7,838 nucleotides of DNA. Origin: Treponema sp. (lineage in GTDB: Bacteria > Spirochaetota > Spirochaetia > Treponematales > Breznakiellaceae). Made by a program: the position numbers and the translations under genes. Position 1 is the first letter of the stretch; each line of letters opens with the position of its first letter. Shown here piece after piece: positions 4,279 through 7,838 of this stretch. The stretch spans positions 1-7,838 of the forward strand of contig JAISGE010000210.1 in assembly GCA_031263265.1 (NCBI GenBank), written 5' to 3'. The notes under the pieces are model-generated. The model saw only the letters and a list, made by a program, of their open reading frames with translations, was not told the DNA's origin and did no database searches.

Positions 4279-5891
4279 GCATCCCCTCAAAGGGCGTACA
4301 ACTCCAAGGCATACAGAAATATTTCCCTGCCAATGGGGTCCACGCCCTGGATAATACCCGCTTTGATCTTCACGATAGGGAGATTCACGCCTTGCTGGGA
4401 GAAAACGGCGCGGGGAAATCCACCCTCATGCACATCATGGCAGGGTATCTTACGCCCACCGCAGGCAGGATCCTGGTGGATATGCAGGAACAGCGTTTTG
4501 CCAGTCCTGCTGATGCCCTGGCCCTGGGCATCGGCATGGTTCGGCAGCATCCCCACTTAAGCCCAGGATTTACGGTCTGGGAGGCTTGCATACTCGGTGC
4601 AGAACCTGGGTCCCCCTGGTTTTTACAGCCCCGGAAGGCCCGTAACCAGGTCCGCAGTCTTTCAGAACGTTGGGGTTTTGATCTGCCTCTGGACCAGGAT
4701 ACCACGACCCTCACTGTGAGCCAGCGCCAGAAAACCGCGGTCCTTGCCCTCCTGCTCAGGCAGGTACGGTACCTCATTTTTGACGAACCTACCGCGGTCC
4801 TTACCCCAGGAGAAACCCAAGGGCTTTTTGAACTGTTTAGGTTACTCAGGGAGGACGGCAAAGGCTTAGTGCTCATCTCGCATAAGCTGGAAGAAACCCT
4901 GGGTATTGCCGACCGGGTAACGGTCTTACGAAAGGGAAAAACCCAGGCGAGCCGCGCTGCCCGATCCCTGGGAAATGATACCTTACAGGATCTCATGTTC
5001 GGTATGGACCGCAAAAAGCGAGGCAGCCTGATAAAAGCGAACCTGCCCCAGCCTGCTTCTGAGGAATCTTCAAGCGGATGCTCCGAAAAAACGATCCTTT
5101 CGGTACAAGGGCTTTCCATAGAAACCCCTGGGAGACCCTTCATACGGCATATTGATCTGGAACTCGCCCCAGGTACCATTGCAGGGATTGCCGGGGTCCG
5201 GGACAGCGGCCTTGAAACCTTGGAACTGGGGATAAGCGGCTTGCTTGCCCCGTCTGGGGGAAGCATACGCCTCAATGGCCGGGAACTGACTGGAAAAGGG
5301 ATCAAGACATTCCGGGAGGCAGGCGGGGGCTACCTGAGTGCAGACAGAACCGGCAGCGCCCTCGCCCCCCATTTGCCCTTACAAGACAGTATTATCATCC
5401 ACGCGTATTCCCGTTCCTTGAGGGGCTTCTTGGGAAAATGGGGCATCATGGAACAGCGGTTTCTCGATTCCTGGGCTGCCCGCATCATGAACCAGGCCCA
5501 GGTTGCAGGTTCTTTTAAAACCAGGGCTGATTCTTTTTCCGGGGGTATGCTGCAGCGGATCCTCTTGGCCCGGGAATTTGCGGAAAAGACCACGCTCCTT
5601 ATCTTGGCTGAACCTGGCTGGGGCTTGGATACCAAAAAACGGGAATGGCTGGCAGGGGAACTGCGCGGGTATGTCAAACCAGGGAGAGGGGCGATCCTCT
5701 TTTCCACTGATGTGGATGAGTTGTTAGCCGTGTCAGATACCATTTGGGTATTACGGAACGGCAGATTTTCCGCACAGATCGCCCTGAAGCCCGATCAAAA
5801 GGGAACCGTGCCTTTGGAGGCCTACAAAGCCCGCATTGGTGAGGCTATGGTGGGTATTGCCCAGAAGGGTGCAGGGTATGAAACGGTATAA
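4275..5891 (+). CDS. rfuB: ABC transporter ATP-binding protein with two fused NBDs (RfuB)
   Basis: This is a 538-residue tandem ATPase of the sugar/nucleoside/BMP-linked class that powers the importer at the cytoplasmic face. NBD1 has Walker A GENGAGKST (42-50), Q-loop Q91, signature-like LTVSQRQK (146-153), Walker B YLIFDEPTAVL (166-176; catalytic E171) and switch H203 (ISHKLEE). NBD2 begins about 274. It has a P-loop without the Lys (GVRDSGLETL, 307-316), an intact signature FSGGMLQR (421-428), a weakened Walker B (LLILAEPGWGLD, 441-452) and Thr instead of the switch His (FSTDVDEL). So one composite site is complete (NBD1 Walker A, B and His with the NBD2 signature) and the other is degenerate. 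The length is normal for the class. Its start overlaps the rfuA stop by four bases with AGGA adjacent, and its end overlaps rfuC by 14. Confidence 0.93.
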   Translation: MSIPSKGVQLQGIQKYFPANGVHALDNTRFDLHDREIHALLGENGAGKSTLMHIMAGYLTPTAGRILVDMQEQRFASPADALALGIGMVRQHPHLSPGFTVWEACILGAEPGSPWFLQPRKARNQVRSLSERWGFDLPLDQDTTTLTVSQRQKTAVLALLLRQVRYLIFDEPTAVLTPGETQGLFELFRLLREDGKGLVLISHKLEETLGIADRVTVLRKGKTQASRAARSLGNDTLQDLMFGMDRKKRGSLIKANLPQPASEESSSGCSEKTILSVQGLSIETPGRPFIRHIDLELAPGTIAGIAGVRDSGLETLELGISGLLAPSGGSIRLNGRELTGKGIKTFREAGGGYLSADRTGSALAPHLPLQDSIIIHAYSRSLRGFLGKWGIMEQRFLDSWAARIMNQAQVAGSFKTRADSFSGGMLQRILLAREFAEKTTLLILAEPGWGLDTKKREWLAGELRGYVKPGRGAILFSTDVDELLAVSDTIWVLRNGRFSAQIALKPDQKGTVPLEAYKARIGEAMVGIAQKGAGYETV

Positions 5892-6945
5892 GCAAACCCA
5901 AAAGGGGTACCGCTTGCTTATTCCAGGACCGGTTTTCGGAGCCTTGGTTGCCCTGGGAGGGGCGATCCTTTTGATCTTGTGCATTATCGGGCTTAATGCA
6001 CCGGATCCTCTCACCACCATCCAGGCCTTCTTCATCGGCCCCTGGTCATCTCCCTGGTTTTTGGGGAATACCCTCGACCATATTGGGCTGCTGCTCACCG
6101 CGTCCTTGGGTATGACCATCGCATTCCGGGGAGGCTGTTTTAATTTGGGTGGAGAAGCTCAGATTTACCTAGGGGGCCTGGCCGCATCAGTGGTCCTGCT
6201 TTGGGGAGAAGGCTTCCTGGGATGGGCGGCCCTGGGGCTTGCAGGGTTTGCGGCCTTGAGCGTCGGGGGCAGCTTGGGGGCCTTGGCCGGTTTCCTCAAG
6301 AAGCGCTTTGGCGCGCATGAACTTATCAGTTCCTTCCTGCTTACCCAGGCACTTACGCCGGTAGCGGATTACCTCATTGCAGGTCCTTTACGAGATCCCC
6401 AGGGTAATCTCCTTGCTATGGCGCCTATTCCCCTGCTGCTCCCCCGGATCTTACCCCCCTCAAGCCTCTCGGTTTCCTTTATCTTCGCAGGGCTCCTCAT
6501 CATGGTCGGGTATATCTTCATCAATAGAACCATCTGGGGATACCGGTTTACCATTGCCGGCGCAGCCCCGGACTTTGCCCGGTATGGCGGTATTGATCCA
6601 GAACGCTGCTGGATACCGGCTATGAGCGCAGCCGGAGCATTGGGAGGGCTTACGGGTTTTTTTGCCGTAGCCGGGACTTACGGACGCTGCCACCTGGGGT
6701 TTTCCGGGGGCCTTGGCTGGTCTTCCATCGCGGTGGCCCTCATTGCCCGAAACCGTCCGCTGGCCCTGTTTCCCGCAGCCTTAGTCTACGGCGCGCTCAA
6801 GTCCGGCTCTGATGCCGCGCTGTTGGCCGCGGGACTCAACTTTGAAACTGCCGCATTCATTCAGGCTGCGGTGCTGCTCCTGGCTACGGTTCAGTTTACC
6901 GCGCCTTTAGTCAAACAGCGGACTTCAGGTGGCCGTAGATCATGA
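5878..6945 (+). CDS. rfuC: ABC importer permease (BPD_transp_2 type), RfuC
   Basis: This 355-residue, very hydrophobic protein has about eight to ten membrane segments. Family motifs typical of NupP/YufP-like permeases are visible: FRGGCFNLGGEAQIYLGG (83-100; usually FRAGxFNIGAEGQ), FTIAGAAPDFARYGGID in the second half (the cytoplasmic coupling region, usually RAxGxNPxAARYxGI), and SGGLGWSSIAVALIARNRPL (usually SGGLGFxGIAVALLGxxxP). It forms one half of the channel with RfuD and receives riboflavin from RfuA. I chose ATG at 5878, which is inside the rfuB end, preceded by AGAAGGG, and gives a normal basic N-terminus (MKRYKQTQKGYR). The ATG at 5836 in the same frame would lengthen the overlap to 56 bases with an unlike N-terminus. 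It ends in an ATGA overlap with rfuD. Confidence 0.88.
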   Translation: MKRYKQTQKGYRLLIPGPVFGALVALGGAILLILCIIGLNAPDPLTTIQAFFIGPWSSPWFLGNTLDHIGLLLTASLGMTIAFRGGCFNLGGEAQIYLGGLAASVVLLWGEGFLGWAALGLAGFAALSVGGSLGALAGFLKKRFGAHELISSFLLTQALTPVADYLIAGPLRDPQGNLLAMAPIPLLLPRILPPSSLSVSFIFAGLLIMVGYIFINRTIWGYRFTIAGAAPDFARYGGIDPERCWIPAMSAAGALGGLTGFFAVAGTYGRCHLGFSGGLGWSSIAVALIARNRPLALFPAALVYGALKSGSDAALLAAGLNFETAAFIQAAVLLLATVQFTAPLVKQRTSGGRRS

Positions 6946-7826
6946 TTTCAAGTCTTTTGACCGCAGCCGCGCCCCTGATGCTGGCCAGTCTCGGCGCCCT
7001 GTTTACCGAGTTATCTGGATCCTTGGGGATATTCATTGAGGGCTTTATGAGCCTTGGCGCGTTTTTTGCCTGGGTTATCGCCATCAAGATCGGGTCGGTT
7101 TTCTGGGGTACCCTTATCACCGCACTGCTGGCGGCCATAAGCGCCTGGGCCTTGGCCCGGTTTGTCAGGCTTACCAAAGCAAACCCCTTCATTGCAGGAC
7201 TTGCCCTGAATCTGGCTGCCGGGGGTATCACTGATTCCCTTGCTATTACCTGGTTTGGTACCAAAGGGGTCTTACGGAACCCCGGTCTATCCATACCAGG
7301 CCCGGTGCAGCTTCCCCTGGTGGCAGATATACCGGTTATGGGGACCATACTTTCCGGGCAGCTTCCCTTTGTGTATGGTGCGTGGGTTAGCTGCCTCCTT
7401 GCAAGCTACCTCATCCGTAGAACCAGCCTGGGGCTGCGTCTGCGGGCATCAGGCGCTTCCCCAGAGGCTGCCCTGGAACGGGGCATTCGTCCCGGCCAGT
7501 ACCAAGCAGGCGCCTGGGCTATAGCCGCGTTCTTTGCCGCCTTAGCCGGTGCAGCCCTGACCTTTAGGGTCGGGGTCTATACCCCTGGGGGAGTGGCCGG
7601 ACGAGGCTGGATAGCCTTAGCCTGTGTATACCTGGGATTCCGCCGAGTGGGAGGGGTTGTTGTGGCTGCCTTGATATGCGCCTTAGCCGAGCATGTTGGT
7701 TTAGGGCTGCAAGGCTTGGAGGAATTTCCTGCAACAGCCCTCTTAGGGGTCCCGGCAGCCTTGGCTTTGGTGCTCTATACCCTCTCCCACGGTATTAGTG
7801 CATTTACGGCGCATCGGCGTACGTAA
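6942..7826 (+). CDS. rfuD: ABC importer permease (BPD_transp_2 type), RfuD
   Basis: This is a 294-residue membrane protein, the second and shorter permease usual for BMP-linked importers (compare NupQ/YufQ). The N-terminus aligns with the family's ALGxLFxExxGxxNIGxEGxMLxGA motif as SLGALFTELSGSLGIFIEG, followed by FMSLGAF. The usual Asn is Gly here, while the partner RfuC keeps its Asn. Other hallmarks are FIAGLALNLAAGGIT (about 87-101), LGLRLRASGASPEAALERGI (the ATPase-coupling loop) and GRGWIALACVYLGF near the C-terminal third. With RfuC it would form the translocation pathway for riboflavin. ATG at 6942 overlaps the rfuC stop. The operon may continue: only 12 bases follow the TAA before the window ends, with no terminator visible in them. 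Confidence 0.88.
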   Translation: MISSLLTAAAPLMLASLGALFTELSGSLGIFIEGFMSLGAFFAWVIAIKIGSVFWGTLITALLAAISAWALARFVRLTKANPFIAGLALNLAAGGITDSLAITWFGTKGVLRNPGLSIPGPVQLPLVADIPVMGTILSGQLPFVYGAWVSCLLASYLIRRTSLGLRLRASGASPEAALERGIRPGQYQAGAWAIAAFFAALAGAALTFRVGVYTPGGVAGRGWIALACVYLGFRRVGGVVVAALICALAEHVGLGLQGLEEFPATALLGVPAALALVLYTLSHGISAFTAHRRT

Positions 7827-7838
7827 CGTGAGTTCGAT

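Noticed and set aside
4385..5305. 306-codon open frame antisense to rfuB
   Set aside because: It is a shadow of a GC-rich gene. It is rich in Arg, Ser and Pro with no domain, and lies wholly within the strongly supported rfuB.
5836..5877. Upstream start for rfuC at 5836
   Set aside because: It would overlap rfuB by 56 bases and add a non-homologous stretch; ATG 5878 has a better upstream sequence and a normal N-terminus.
7827..7838. Possible GTG start of another operon gene at 7829
   Set aside because: Only 12 bases remain and there is no Shine-Dalgarno sequence upstream, so nothing can be supported.

Overview
The window looks like chromosomal DNA from a spirochaete, most likely a Treponema-type bacterium of fairly high GC such as the termite-gut lineage. 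This is an inference from gene content: the right half carries an rfuABCD-type riboflavin ABC importer of the kind characterised in Treponema pallidum, preceded by a clear FMN riboswitch. No rRNA, tRNA, CRISPR array or insertion sequence is visible.

Left block (1-1227, + strand): three tightly packed genes. They are the 3' part of a DtxR/MntR-family metal-responsive repressor, a 115-residue two-helix membrane protein with a histidine-rich cytoplasmic tail, and an ECF-type sigma factor. The first two overlap by an ATGA and the last two are one base apart, so they are probably one transcript. No recognisable anti-sigma factor is present, which makes the small membrane protein the obvious candidate sensor. 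This block is visibly AT-richer than the rest of the window.

Middle block (1274-2806, - strand): a FTCD_C-family cyclodeaminase/cyclohydrolase followed 12 bases later by an amidohydrolase-2 family TIM-barrel metallohydrolase, very probably a two-gene operon. It converges on the sigma-factor gene and diverges from the riboflavin operon.

Control region (2807-3198): it contains a sigma70-like promoter, a 6-bp inverted repeat at the predicted transcription start, an FMN riboswitch aptamer (about 2929-3080) with an unusually long P2 hairpin, a Rho-independent terminator (3143-3167) whose 3' arm can pair with the aptamer's own 3' end, and a perfect Shine-Dalgarno sequence.

Right block (3199-7826, + strand): rfuA (BMP-family substrate-binding protein), rfuB (double-NBD ATPase), rfuC and rfuD (permeases), all overlapping by 4 to 14 bases. 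Inferred working: when FMN is plentiful the riboswitch terminates transcription. When FMN is scarce, read-through makes the importer, which captures riboflavin outside the inner membrane and drives it in with ATP. Most notable oddities: RfuA has Trp where a lipobox Cys would be expected, the riboswitch has a 25-nt hairpin in place of the short conserved L2 loop, and RfuB's sequence motifs predict exactly one working ATP site.
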